Assembly: GCA_932521035.1 (NCBI GenBank)
Contig: OW051497.1
Location: 8,246,001-8,310,000, forward strand
Length of the DNA stretch: 64,000 nt
From: Oscheius dolichura
Taxonomy: Eukaryota > Nematoda > Chromadorea > Rhabditida > Rhabditidae
Direction: 5' to 3'
Shown piece by piece: positions 50,299 through 62,331 of this stretch. The notes under the pieces are model-generated. The model was not told where the DNA came from. It saw nothing but the letters and a program-made list of their open reading frames with translations, and searched no databases. Made by a program: the position numbers and the translations under genes. Numbering within the stretch: the stretch's first letter is position 1; each line of letters opens with the position of its first letter.

Positions 50299-51731
50299 TC
50301 TAAATGTTATATGTTATTCTTTCTTATTTTTACAACTTACTAATTTCGCTCCTACAGAAGCAAATCGGCAGCTATTCAACATCAAATTCTACGATGTAAA
50401 TGAAGATATGGATCGGTTCAAGGCTAGAGACGTGGTCTCCCGCTTTCATTGTGCTCACCTTCTCGTATCAGCCTTTCTGTATGTTTATGATCGATATTAG
50501 AAAAACAAGCCGCCAGTCTATGTAAAGGGGAGCCCCGAGCTGAGCGCCATCTTCGCTGACGTACTCGCCGATTTCCAAGGGAAATATAAAACCTGTGGTA
50601 AGAATATTTTACTCACAATAATTCCTGTTATTTCTTAGCAACGTCTTGTCGAAAATCTGGAGGCAAGCCCAAAGGAGGAAAGAATCGGAAGACTGGAAAG
50701 AAGATAGGTGATTTGGACGTCGTGGAGGACTCAGAGAGGATGGAAATGGACGAGGAGGAGGCTATTGAGCAGCCCCCGAAAAAGACTTGACGTGTTCTTA
50801 CCAAGAAAACTGTCTCGGATAAAGGGGCCAACAGTTGCGAAACAGGACAGCAGAAGAGAAGAAGTCCTAGATTGGTGACTGAAGCGGAGAAGAAACAATG
50901 CGCTGGAAACCCAAAGAAAGCACCACCTCCAGTTCTACAGAGATCGAAAGGTAAAGCAGATGTTATATTTAACACACGTTTCTTTTTAGCTAATCCTATT
51001 CGAACTTCGATTCAGCAGTCTGCTCCAATTCCAGAGGAGGACGATGACGACGAGCCTGTTTATCTGGGTGAAAGGTCATTGATTGCCGTGGACCCGGAAA
51101 AGGAATACATGGATAAGAAGATTATGCAAGTGGAGAAAGAGAGGGACTTGTGGAAGGAGCGCTACTATGAAACGAAAGAAGTTGAAAACACGTTAGCCGC
51201 CAGAGTCGCTCAACTTGAACAGGAACTCCAGAACGTTAAGCTCAAGTTAATGGAGGACAATAAGGAACTAATGAATCGGCTGCTCAGTGAGAAAGAGCGC
51301 TCAATTCAATTTTTGTCTAAAAAATAAACATGTGTTATTCTCAATAAACGGCTGAATATTTCTTGTGGCTCAAGTTGTTTGTGGTCATGCTCGGAAAAAT
51401 AGCTTCGTTTCCGTTGATAGAACTAATAAAAACGGCGACGTCTGTCGAAGGAGCCACCTTTCCTTCAGCACTTTCTACTGCTTCACCTTTACAGAATTTG
51501 TTCTCTAGTTTACGAAACGAGCTCATTGGCCTCTTCTTCTTCTCGATTAAACTTTTTCAAGTCTAGTCTTCGTAGGACTAGCTTCGGCACCCAAAAGCGA
51601 GACCGCCAATCACTCAAATCAACAAGCTGTATTTCCTGAAAGCGAACTTGGCATGTGTCCAAAAAGGATGCGAGACTGATGTCTCTTTCGGGTAAATAAT
51701 TTTCTAAGCAAAACACTTGGTATTTCTCGTA

Positions 51732-52404
51732 GCTGACTCTTTGAATCTCAACGAAATGCTGAAGAAGATCGCTGCTCCAATTACTGGTAATGATCTTTTA
51801 TTATTAAATAATTAATTGTACAGGAACTCCTGCTGAACCGTGGAGATTACAGAAAATCAGAAAAATGTGTTTCTTATGGAACCACTGAGAATGACAGAGT
51901 ATTGAAAGGAACAGCTGAAAAGGAGAAGAAATCAGCGATATGAGGATGAGATTGATGAAATAGAAAACAAGGCTCCGCGTCTCGATCAGCCAGAGGGCAC
52001 GGATGAAGGTACAATATATTGCTTCTCTAAGACTGTCATCCGTTTCAGCAGTCTCTCTTCAAAGCCCAATGCACCAGGGTGATCCAAATCTGGAGAACGA
52101 CTGGATCGGGGAGGAGGTTATACTGGTTGGGGAGAGAGAGCGCATAAATCCTGCAGAAAAGGAAAGGCATGATCTGATTAACACGATTCTACGTTTGGAA
52201 AAAGAAAACGCAGAATGAAGGAAGAATTACTGGAAATTGAAGGAAAAGTACGAAGATGAACAAAAGAAGGCAGCTGCAAGGATCGCACAAATAGAATCTG
52301 AACGAAAAAGTGCCGAACTTCAATCAATGACAGAACAAGTGAAGCTCATGAAAGATATAGAAACCGAGCAGGACCGCGTAATAGAGCTTTTGTCTACAAA
52401 ATGA
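51732..52404 (+). pseudogene. Degenerate second copy of the coiled-coil gene
   Basis: After a TCTCGTAG acceptor the sequence reads ADSLNLNEMLKKIAAPITG, then loses frame around 51840-51930. It resumes with NQRYEDEIDEIENKAPRLDQ and GEEVILVGERERINPAEKER, parallel to copy 1 DDDEPVYLGERSLIAVDPEK. A TGA at 52216-52218 interrupts ENAE-(stop)-RKNYWKLKEKYEDEQKK, where copy 1 has RDLWKERYY, so TGG to TGA is the likely change. The coiled coil ends ETEQDRVIELLSTK with TGA at 52402-52404. Clear tandem paralog of 49199-51327, carrying at least one frameshift and one nonsense codon. No start codon could be assigned. Confidence 0.7.
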
Positions 52405-55400
52405 CAGCTGAATGGAAATATTGCTTTTGTTCGAGTATTAACTGCGAATTGTGTTCCACTATTTCTTGAATAAAACCATATTTCTTGCTCTTTTGTTTGG
52501 GGAAGCAATCACGGAAAAGCAAAGATCTTCGAAGCAACTGTTTGGAAATAAACTTAATAAAGGTACTGTAAGGTTTCTAAGCCCCCTGCTTTCCAATCGT
52601 TGTTTTCCATGTTTACCACCATGTTTTCCTCTTTTCTACGCAATTCCATCACATGAAAAAGAAGCCTCCCCGTGTTGCCCTCTTTTTCCCGTGTCCTCTC
52701 CATCCAGAATCCTTCTAGGACAGGTGTGGGTAGGGCGCAATTTTCACAGGTTTTCAAGTGGGTTGACTGAACACCAAACACCATTGTGAAAGCTATGCTG
52801 TGCCCACGCCTTGCCTCCCCAAGTACTGTTAGCTCGAAGGCTCCAATTTTTTCTATATTTTCTTTTGTCCGTCAATCCTTTCTGACAAAAAGTGAATGTG
52901 TGACATTTGTTTGAATAGAACTGTAAACGCGGACGGGATAGCGAGCTCGATGTGATGGATATCTAAGTAAATATGTGTCAAAGCAAAGTCTCCCGTGTCT
53001 CTGTCACACAGCTCTAGTTCAAATTTTATCCCTTCTATCTTTGAACTCCAGCGAACTTTTGATTCAGAGCTAGACTCCCCTAGTTTAACAAAGAAAGCAT
53101 TGTCGAAGGACAACTTTTACCCTGTCGGTAATCTCTTTAGCCCGAAAAGGAAAGGTAGAGCCGCTGGGCGAGAGATCTCAAAGAGCAATTTAATTAATAA
53201 CCGAACACTACACATCAGGACTGCATAATTCACAAGTTCTGTTTTCCCCCGATCATCTCTCCAAAATGTAACCACTTGCAGGTGCAGATTGTGTATATTG
53301 CGCACTTTCTGCCAAGCTCCATATTCTATTCGATAGAACCGGAAACCCTAATAATTGTTGAGCGTGGGAGTTCAAATTCTATGCGGGACCAACGATAGAA
53401 AAAAATAAACCTTTGAGCTAATTGAACAATGGACAGCGTTGTCCGGTTGTCATTCTGTCAATAGAGTGTGTATTCATGGGGTTCCCCTAAAACAACAGAT
53501 TTCATGTTCTTACAACATTTTTGTAATTCTTATGAAGATGGTGCAGTTGCACAAACCGCATTTTAACGAGTTTTGTAGAGCTGAAATCCTTGAATCTCTC
53601 AGGGCTGACAATGACTGTGCGCACGACTTATCCTAGTTTAATCCGATTCAAGACCAAGCTTAATCTAGGGCTTCTGATAGTACTTCTTCTAACCGCCTTG
53701 AATTCATACACGGAGGTCCCCTAAGCGACAGCGCGATAAATGTTCTACCTTTCTTTTTAACAGGTGCATCCCCCTCGACTCCCGAACACAAAAGACAGAG
53801 TGTATAACAACTCATTGAACCGAACTTTGAATCCACTCAGACAGTGGGCGTGGATCTCTTACCTCCTGACGTGGTCCTTCAGGGGGCAAAAAGTAAGATT
53901 AACTTGCTTGATAAAGCCACTTAAACGTCTCAAGTGTCTAGTCCGATCTTTGCGTTTAGAATTAAATTTCCTGTCCGGCTATCAACCCTTAGAATAAAAC
54001 CACCCACTTCCGCCTACCGATTCTCTGAATTACTGGGTAGAATAAACAACTTGGAAGACCACTGCGATGGTGAAAACATCCTCCAGCGGGTATTCTTTGC
54101 GGCTTCTCATTCCTTGAATACACTTGTGGCAAGTGCAGTCGAGAAAACCCACTAAATATAAAACTTTTCTTCTATTTATTCAGCTTATTCAGCAGCAGCG
54201 TCGGCAGGGAGGGGGTCACAAATATGGCAGGCATTTTCAACCCTTCCGCAATTTCACAATTCTTCTTATTATCGGGGGCAATGTCTTTTGCAACACAGTA
54301 CTCGTTTGCACTCGGTATTATTAGTCTAAATATTAAATTAATGAGTAAATAAGTCGGCCAGCAGCCGCTAAACACATCGGTCATTCGATAACTAACTTTT
54401 GTCATGGCAGTCTTTTAAATGAGTCATTCTGCGCACAAAGTACCTTCCAGTGATCCTTTTCGAAACGGGACTTTTGAAGGGGGCCGTTCTTGGTAACCCT
54501 TCGTTAGAACCACCTTTTAAAGAAGAAATCCCAGACTCCCACTACTCAAAAGTGAAAACTTGAAGTTCAAGTTCAAGTTAAGCAGTTCCGTTTTGCTGTT
54601 ACTTCTTTCCAAACGGGAAAAGCCGTTTCCTAGAATTATTAGCACCGTATTCTCTAATTGCAAATTTAGTCGTAGACATGTTTTTAGGGATTGTAGGCGT
54701 TACGAAGCCAATTATGACTGTGATCTCGCATTTAGGTTGACATTTAAGCAAATTACCAAGGCGGAGTCATCCTACGGTAAGCCCTCCTCTTTCTCCACTT
54801 CACTTTGTCCTCCTCCTTATCTTTAATATCCACCACCCTTGAGACAATTCTTAGCAATTGTCTCGATACCTCTAAATCCAATTATTTGGTCAAGAGTTAA
54901 AAGAATCCGGTCTTTTTCCCAGCTGAGGGGAATCCCCCAACCAACGAAAGCGTCAACTGCCCCCGCAAGAGACTTATCTTGCGGACGAGGATGAAGGCCG
55001 CCGCCAGTGGAACAATCATCTTCTGCACCCGCAGAACCTCACACGTGCCTTGACAAATTTGCAAGAAGCTCGTAGACCACTTGTCTTTTACATCGAGGAG
55101 AAAACCACGCATAGGGGGTGGTTTTGTCAATCACTCTTCTGATTTTTTAAGAGATTTCTCACGCAACCGGATCAAATTTCATTATTTTTTCTCTCCTACT
55201 CTGCTTGGTTTTGATAGCTTTTGCATCGCGGGTGGGAGATGCAATGGGATACTGTAAGGCTAATTTAAAGAAATCAAGGTTCAGATTCAGAGATCGCATT
55301 GGGTATTCTTTAACGAGATCAGGGGGAAGGGCTCTGCATGTTTAAATCAGGAAGATCCGTGAAAAAAAAGAAACTCAAGACAACCGCTGCGGCTCGTTTG

Positions 55401-57195
55401 ACAACATATGCTACATGGACCCTCTGTACCCCCAGTGCATCTTCTTTTTTTGCTCTGATCGTTGCCATCTAGATTAAAAAGTAGCTATCCTTTCATTCCA
55501 ACATCATAGCTATGTGTGGTGGTTCAGTGTTATTCTCTTCCCATTAGCAATTAGAGTGAAATAAGTCTATTGACTATGTTTGACCCGCTTAACGCTTCCC
55601 CCTTTTTATAATGTCGTCAAGTGGAAAATTGCTGCCTTCCACGGGACAAGAGAAACGGGACAAAGTTGCCAAATCTACCACAGGTTGCTGGTGAGATTAT
55701 TTGTTCTTGCGGCGAGCCACGAGTGTCACCACTTATTCTAATCAAACTTCGGAATTCACTTCAAAACATCATTTATCATGTTCTCCTGTCTTTTAGTAAT
55801 AGAAAAACACATGTTTGGTCATTTTTTCACACGCTTATAACAGCTTACCGGCAATTTTTTAGCCCCTAAACAAAGCAGAGCAATCCGTTTTATGATTTCT
55901 GCTCATCCAATGTTGTTTCCTTCGGCATCCCCCTCTTTTGGCTGTCTCTCCCACCGAAATATGATCCCCGAGCCCGTATTCAGTACAGATATTACCATTG
56001 TTTTTGCCCGAATTGGGGAGATGAGCCCTCAGACAGATCTTATTGGGTCCGACCGCTCAACTGAAGATCTAAATGCTTTCCTCCCCTGATCGTGGCATCC
56101 CCCCACTCCATTTCCTGATTAGCCTTGTAGGAGATCTGTCTCCCACCTCATTACTCCCAATTTCATCCCCTCGTCTTCTTCTTTAATACCATTAGGCTTG
56201 GGATATCCCTCTCAGGAGTATTAGATCGTTACTGCGTTTATTCCCCTTCTCCTTAGGCAGTAGGCGTTCTATTCAGACCTGGATTTGGCTCTTTTGAAGC
56301 GATTTTCCTCTCAGAATGATAGATAACCCACGTCTGGAAGCAATTACGACCCAACACTCTGAAAAGGGGCGAAAACCTGAAGCATAACCCTCAAGTTAAA
56401 AACATCAAGTGCCCAAATGTCTGGCACTTTAAAACGAACAGGCCACGGTCATTATCGCCTCGTCACGTCATACAAACGTTTCGAGCTCAAGAACAGTCTC
56501 TCTTTCCCCCTTCCTCACATTCCTCCCTTCTCCCAAGTTATCCGTTTTTCACCTCAAGTATCTACGTGGGAACATACTATGTTACTTGACCTCATGGGCG
56601 GGCAAGTCGCCGTCTCACTTTCAGCTCCCTCCTGTATTCATTGTTTCCTGTTTGTTCTTTCATGTCACAAGCTGGCTTTCAAAAGAAAAAGGTGCGAATC
56701 TTCTTGCATTTGTCTGCGGCTCCCCCGACATGTCAGAATACCCCCTTCTCCTTTTTCTTCACCACAAAAACAGTTTAAAACAATATTATCGTTCTCCTTT
56801 ATCCTGCGTAGCTTAACATTCCGCAAAATAAAGAGTACAAAAAGGGCGAGACCACATTCATTCCATTATTTACCATATAAAGGGGAAAATAATTCCCTAT
56901 TCAATTTTCACTTATACTTAATTTTTGTAGTAAACACTTCTCTTACTATACGTAAAAGGAGAACGTGTGTCTGGCTAATAAAATCCTGGACCCACGCCCC
57001 AAGTTTATTAAAAGATGCCAAGTCCATTAAAGTATTTGTTTCGGCCTCCTCTTAATTAAAGCTGCCCTCTCACCACGGCATGAAATAAATATCCCCCTCA
57101 GGATTCTTGCTTCTTCTTCCGTGTGACTGATTCTTAGTCTCTACAAATCTTCTTGATTTCCAGCGGTCATTGAGCAGAACATTCCTCTCGAGGGG
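52405..57195. other. Long intergenic region, no supported gene
   Basis: 4.8 kb. AATAAA near 52470 could serve the second coiled-coil copy. 56417-57055 is open for 212 codons on + but is pyrimidine-rich and reads as low-quality Ser/Phe/Leu/Arg sequence with no family match. Nothing else could be assigned: no tRNA box A/B pair, no terminal repeats noticed. Confidence 0.45.
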
Positions 57196-59116
57196 ATGTC
57201 TACTGGTACTGCTGGCGGTGTTAGGCGAGCTGACTTCTGGAAACACGCTAATTTCTCCGAGGCTGATTTCGATCATATTCCTCAGGAAGTCGAGTTTGAG
57301 GTAAGCATTTATTTTCTTCGCTAAACATTTGAAAAAAAACCCGGCATTGTGCCATCATTTGCTGAAATAGAAGTCTAATCTGCAAGGCATGAAAACTCTT
57401 TCTCAGTCGCAGGGGTTACCATTTAGAGAATTGCGGTAGAAAACTTATTATACCTGTTAATGAACTGGAGCTCTGGTTTCGGGTCTCAAAGCAATAGAGT
57501 GCATGGCAAGCGTTTGTTTTTAATATGCACTGGTACTTCGAGCCCCTCTGATGAGGAACTTCCCCAGTTTCCAGGAATCCAAAAGAAAATATCAGCATTC
57601 TGCGGTCTCTATAAACTCCATGAAGTCGTAATTTTCAGGAGGAACTAAAAGATGTTGTGGCAATGGCAGTGGTGGCTTTTGCTATTCTTGGAATATTCGC
57701 CAATATAATAGTATTAATCTTATCCTACAGCCACGTGAAAGGCGATTTCCGGTTAGCTAGAGGTGTCACTTCTTAACAAGATCTTCTCCTTCAGGCACTA
57801 CGTTGCAAATTTGGCTGTCATTGACATCGCATGTGGAATATTGTTCGCCTTTATGGGCTATATTAACATCGATGATGTGCATACGTATTTCTCCCTGAGG
57901 TAGGGATTAATCTATAAAAAACATCAATCACCCGATTTCAGTGTGAAAACATATTCGGCGTTTGCCTTCTACGGTAGCTTTGGAATTATGATTTGGGCTC
58001 TGGTTCCCATCTCATTAAGCCGGGTGTTCGCTTTGAGCAGGCATAAGCCATATTCCAAGGTGAGCCGATAGTTTAAAGAGATGTTTGGACCCGGCGGTTC
58101 TTGTTAGAAGTGTCACGCAATCTTCAGTTTTTATACTGAAAGTTGAGAGGAATAACAATAGACCAAAGTTTTCAGAACGGAGGAGCTAAATTGCCGTTAA
58201 TGTTCTGCCTCCTATCTGATACCCTGCCGGTCGCCGTGCTTTATGTAAGTTCACAGCTTTATAAAAAGATCCCGGATCTAAAATAAAACACACAAAAGGA
58301 GCCATAACAAAGAGGGAAATTAGTCATTCTGATGCGTTCAAAAGTGCACATCCTCAGCGAGGGAAGGGGACTATGCAAAAGTGGTTATCATTTTTTGCGG
58401 AAGACAGCAGACCGAATTTAGCAAGCGGAGTTTACTTCCAGAAAGTGGAAGCTTACGGGGGATTACCTAAAATTATTCCTTTAGAGAAGCAAGTCAGACT
58501 TTTGCAGATTATTTGCATTGTGGATCATGATGTGGCCCGCTGGCTATTTTATTTGTATGCCCTTCTCACGGTGGTTGCTTACATTATCGCCTTCGCCTCA
58601 AACTGGCTCGTCTTCCGGATTGTTTGTAGGTCAAGGGATAAACACCGTCTCAATCCCCCTTCCAGCTCGTCATATCCAAGTCGTGCAGAATCTCAGAGAC
58701 CATGCTCGGCTGTTAGAAACTCGGCAAGTTGCAATAGCCACACTGGCTCAAGCTTTCGTCCCTCTAGTTTGTCAGGTATACGAAAATCCAAACCAAAACA
58801 TGCCCTATTTCAGGTCCCTGCATTCTTAACCCTCTCATCGAACCTTCTAATCATAAAACCTATTACAAACGAGAATGTAATAGACATCACCCAGTTGTGG
58901 CTAGCCAGCAGCCCGATGCTCGACGCCTTCATTACTATTCTCGTTATAAAGCAGTATAGGTGAGCAAACTTCCTCGAACACTTTAATAAACTGATATTAA
59001 GAAAGGAAGCTATTCAATGCCTCTCCTCCATCAGTCAGAGAGTCTTCCATTCCAAAAAGAAATCGACGGCTACTGTCTGCAGTGAAGAACGTGTGCCCTT
59101 TGAAACGCAGTTGTGA
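57196..59116 (+). CDS. Nematode chemoreceptor-type 7TM receptor (Str/Srd-like)
   Basis: ATG at 57196. TM1 is VVAMAVVAFAILGIFANIIV (about 57660-57720), TM2 HYVANLAVIDIACGILFAFM, TM3 YGSFGIMIWALVPISLSRVF ending ALSRHKPYSK, and TM4 KLPLMFCLLSDTLPVAVLY. TM5 is LFYLYALLTVVAYIIAFASN (about 58540-58600), after a 250-nt intron. The third loop has HIQVVQNLRDHARLLETR, running into TM6 VAIATLAQAFVPLVCQVPAF. TM7 is SPMLDAFITILVIKQYR. The R-x-x-Q-x-x-x-x-x-A-x-x-x-L-E-x-R loop, the A-x-x-P TM6 and the D-A-F-I-x-I-L-x-I-x-x-Y-R ending resemble nematode Str-superfamily chemoreceptors (str, srh, srd); the subfamily is inference. Tail RVPFETQL, TGA at 59114-59116. Several introns are longer (340 nt after exon 1) than elsewhere. 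Confidence 0.78.
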
Positions 59117-59373
59117 TCCCCCTCCTCCGCTATTTAATCCCCTTACGGTTGTGTCTATGTCTGGTCACCTTCGATGTAAGCAAACAAACTTTGTACAGAT
59201 CTCCTCCCGACGGGTGTCAACCCCCTACAGAAAATCCGGTAATAAATCATTTGTAATTGTCGACGGCCATTATCCTCCGTGGTCAACGGGTCACTTGTTA
59301 TTGTAGCGGGTTTATGCGCTCTGTGGCAAAAGACCCTTGTGAAGCGAACCTTTAGCCGATCAGCTATTGTCAC

Positions 59374-62199
59374 ATGGCGGCAGCTCTTCCGCTTTGCGGA
59401 ATTGGTTTAAAACCAAAGGTAATTACTATTTTCTTTTTTGAAATGAATTTGAAACATTTGCGTTAAATACAATCAAGCACTTAAAAGTGTTTGGATAAGA
59501 AATTATGTATAAATGCTGCATATAGCACTCGTTTTCAGCCACATCATGGCATCGTGCACTTCAACGGCCCCAAGGGAGCCGTGATCTCAATTCTGCCTAA
59601 CGAGTGCTACGAGTGTTCCTTCTGGGACACATGTGTCATTGATGGAGACAGGAACCAAGTGAGCTTGCGCGCCACTGATAAAGATCAGCTGTGCAAACGC
59701 CCGTGTCATTGCAAAAAGGACGCAGGGAACGCTATAAAGGAGAGGAGAAAAATGATTTCAAAAGGAGGAGGGACACTTCAATTTCAAAAATTAGTTGAGA
59801 AATCTGAAGCTATCGTTATTATCACTCTCTGTCGGTCTAAAACTAATCATAGGGGTTTCTAAAAGGTCCAAATTCCTTATATTTCCGATACATTCAATAA
59901 TTTCATGATCACATGTTGGCCACGACCACGTGAATAATATCTATCAATATATTTTCAAAGGCGTCCTGCTCTGCCCACGCTTACATTCGCAGCTACCATA
60001 ATCCAAAAATGGAAACACCTTTGCAGTGTTTACAGAATGTAACTGTTTTAAAGCCTCGGCGGTTAGCTTTAAGGAAGGTTCTTTTGTAATGTTGTCGGAT
60101 AAACCAGGATGATCACGGAGTCTGACTCTCCAGCATAACAGAATCTCCCGGGGACCTGAAGTTAGTGTGCTACGCTTTTACAGTAGACTTCTTCTAAACT
60201 CATAAGTTAGTTGATAATCGCTTATAAACATCATAAGAAGTACGAAATTCATATTTTCCAGGTACATGTGCTCACCAACAGTCCAAATTCCTTCCAATAC
60301 CTTGGAACCGGATCCGTCCTTGCTGAAGGGTAAGCTTTTCTAGTTTCTTTTTGATTCACCTGTGTCTTCTAGCAAGTTTGATTTCGGAAATCTTGGAGAA
60401 TACAACGTTAGTATTACCGACGGCCACGACGTCGCGGTGAGCGTCCTCCAGGAGCCGGATAATTGGATCGGTACTTATTTACCGTGTTATTTTACTAAAA
60501 CTCTCTTCCAGTGCTGTATCTCCTCGCGGCTGTAGTAGTCATCTTTCCGTTGGTAATTGACAGAATCATTGAGATCTCCAAAGAGTACGCCAGTTCTTAG
60601 ATTTTAAACACTCCAATACAGAGTCTTCTGGAATGTGGCTGAAGTGAACAGAGAATTCCTGGAAGACTATAATATACATGTTGACGTCAATCGACAGGCT
60701 CTACCGCAACATATCCATCATAACCGTGTGCACTTTCTGGATGCTCTTCGAGGGTAGGGAGACGTCATTTCTAACTTTTAGTTTAAAAAAAAACTTTAGA
60801 TATGCAATCTTTTTGATGATTTTTGTCAACTACGGAGGAGGTGGTCTTCCCCTAATGGCCCATTCCGCCTGGTATGGACTAACCGTTGCGGATATCATCT
60901 TTCCTTTGTAACAAATTGTCTAAATTAAATACAGTTCGTTATTTCTAGGTTCCTCTATTGCTCAGGAATGGCCATCTTTATCAACCACTGCCAGTGTCCC
61001 AAGTCTCGCCTATTCACAAGGAATCATGCTTGGAAGACGCATTTCTGCTGTGCTCGTTTAATTTTCCTTGGAATTGTTCTCAGTAACTATGCGTTAGTGA
61101 TTTTCATTTTAATTTACTTACCATATTTTAGTGGAGACTCAGTTCGTGTCATGGGCGTCCTTCAGCGAATCGGCTTTACGATCTACGTCTTCTGGATTCT
61201 CCACTGCCTGTTGACAATGCTTTTAGCGAAGGTCCAACACATTTCTGACGACAGTTCCTGGTGGCAACAGGACCCCTTCTCGGACTGTTTGGAAATCGGG
61301 GTGATTGCCATTTGCGGCCTTGTTTACATCGTGATCTATACGCTTCCCATAGGTGATTGCCCTCTGTAAGCCCTATGGTTATTTTCCCTACTTCTTCTTG
61401 TCAGATTCTATCAAGGACCTGGAGGTATTGCCGACCACGGTCAGTATTTCAATTGTACCGGTGGAATAGCCAGGACTATTGATGTTTTGCTCGTTCACGA
61501 GGAATATCTCTACCACAATCCAACCAACAAGGAGCTGTACCACACGGTTGTCCCCTATGATCCTGAAGGAATTCTCGGCTCCATAGCTGCTTGCATGACA
61601 CTGGGATTTGGATATCTGGTATATTTTTATATTGAAAAAACACAGTTTTTCTTTTTTGGGCCGGTCATCTGATTACAATGGAGAGTGACTTCAAATGGTG
61701 GTTCATTGGCGGCTTGACATCTGGTTTGTATGTTCTAGGAGCAGGAATTCATGTTCTCTTTGAACCAATTTGTAAGAACACATGGTTAGCTTAACTTCGC
61801 TTTTTATACGTTTCTTTTTCTAGGAACTTCTCTTTCGTTTTTGTCAATGCTGGAATTCACAACAGCCTACTGGTCTATTTGTACCTGCTGCAATACGGAG
61901 AAAACAGACAGGCGTGGAGATTCAAGACCCTTTGCTTCATCGGTAAGAAATCTTTGCTTCCTGTGTTTATTTCCATTTCAGGAAGGTATTCCCTCTTGAT
62001 TTACATTTGCCATGAGGTCTGTGTTGGCCGCTTCCCTGTTCAGTTCGACGCTGGAGCCTCGACCCTTCTCCAAATGCTCAACACCTCTTGGGGCGTGTTC
62101 CTCCACATTATGCTCGCCTACCTGATGAATTGGGGCCGATTCAAGATCACCTTCGACCATACGTTCGGTTACCAGCATTACCGCCCCCTCCTTTCCTAA
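59374..62199 (+). CDS. HGSNAT: Heparan-alpha-glucosaminide N-acetyltransferase
   Basis: A lysosomal multipass enzyme that moves acetyl from cytosolic acetyl-CoA to the terminal glucosamine of heparan sulfate. Lumenal part: [62 protein letters not shown]. First membrane span [18 protein letters not shown]. Catalytic core: [20 protein letters not shown] followed by [18 protein letters not shown] with the active-site His. Then [72 protein letters not shown], and YQHYRPLLS before TAA at 62197-62199. About 590 residues. The first exon ([15 protein letters not shown], 59374-59418) is chosen because it splices in phase to the conserved part; it lacks a clear signal peptide, so an alternative upstream start is possible. 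Intron 2 is about 600 nt. Confidence 0.93.
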
Positions 62200-62331
62200 T
62201 TCATTCCTGTAAATGTACCGCTCCCCTCCCCATATCTGTATTTACGGTCATAACTACTGGTGCAATTCACAGCTCTGTGCCACTTTCCCTTCCGGTGATT
62301 CATTTCCCAAAGAAAAGCATATAGCATTTAT

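Larger units (their letters stand above)
49199..51327 (+). pseudogene. Basic/coiled-coil protein locus with in-frame TGA (copy 1)
   Basis: Exon 1 (MIYTHNNNDSET) is followed by a 1.1-kb intron. Later exons read ANRQLFNIKFYDVNEDMDRF, PPVYVKGSPELSAIFADVLA-DFQGKYKTC, a basic Gly/Lys stretch, the acidic MEMDEEEAIEQPPKKT, then TGA at 50788-50790. The same frame stays open beyond it for about 165 more codons: RVLTKKTVSDKG, EEDDDDEPVYLGERS, and a long coiled coil (MDKKIMQVEKERDLWKERYY to RLLSEKERSIQFLSKK) ending with TAA at 51325-51327. One intron (about 50431-50500) has a weak donor. The F-A-D-V-L-A-D-F string matches the motif in the upstream giant protein. A CGA-to-TGA change would explain the stop. 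Truncated protein, readthrough and pseudogene all remain possible; no SECIS-like element is seen. Confidence 0.6.

Noticed and set aside
50788-50790. Selenocysteine recoding of the in-frame TGA
   Set aside because: The 3'UTR is very short (AATAAA overlaps the stop), no SECIS-type ATGA/AA/GA stem was seen, and the residue context matches no selenoprotein.
56417-57055. 212-codon open frame on the + strand
   Set aside because: The strand is pyrimidine-rich, which removes stop codons. The product is low-quality Ser/Phe/Leu/Arg sequence with no domain, signal peptide or splice structure.
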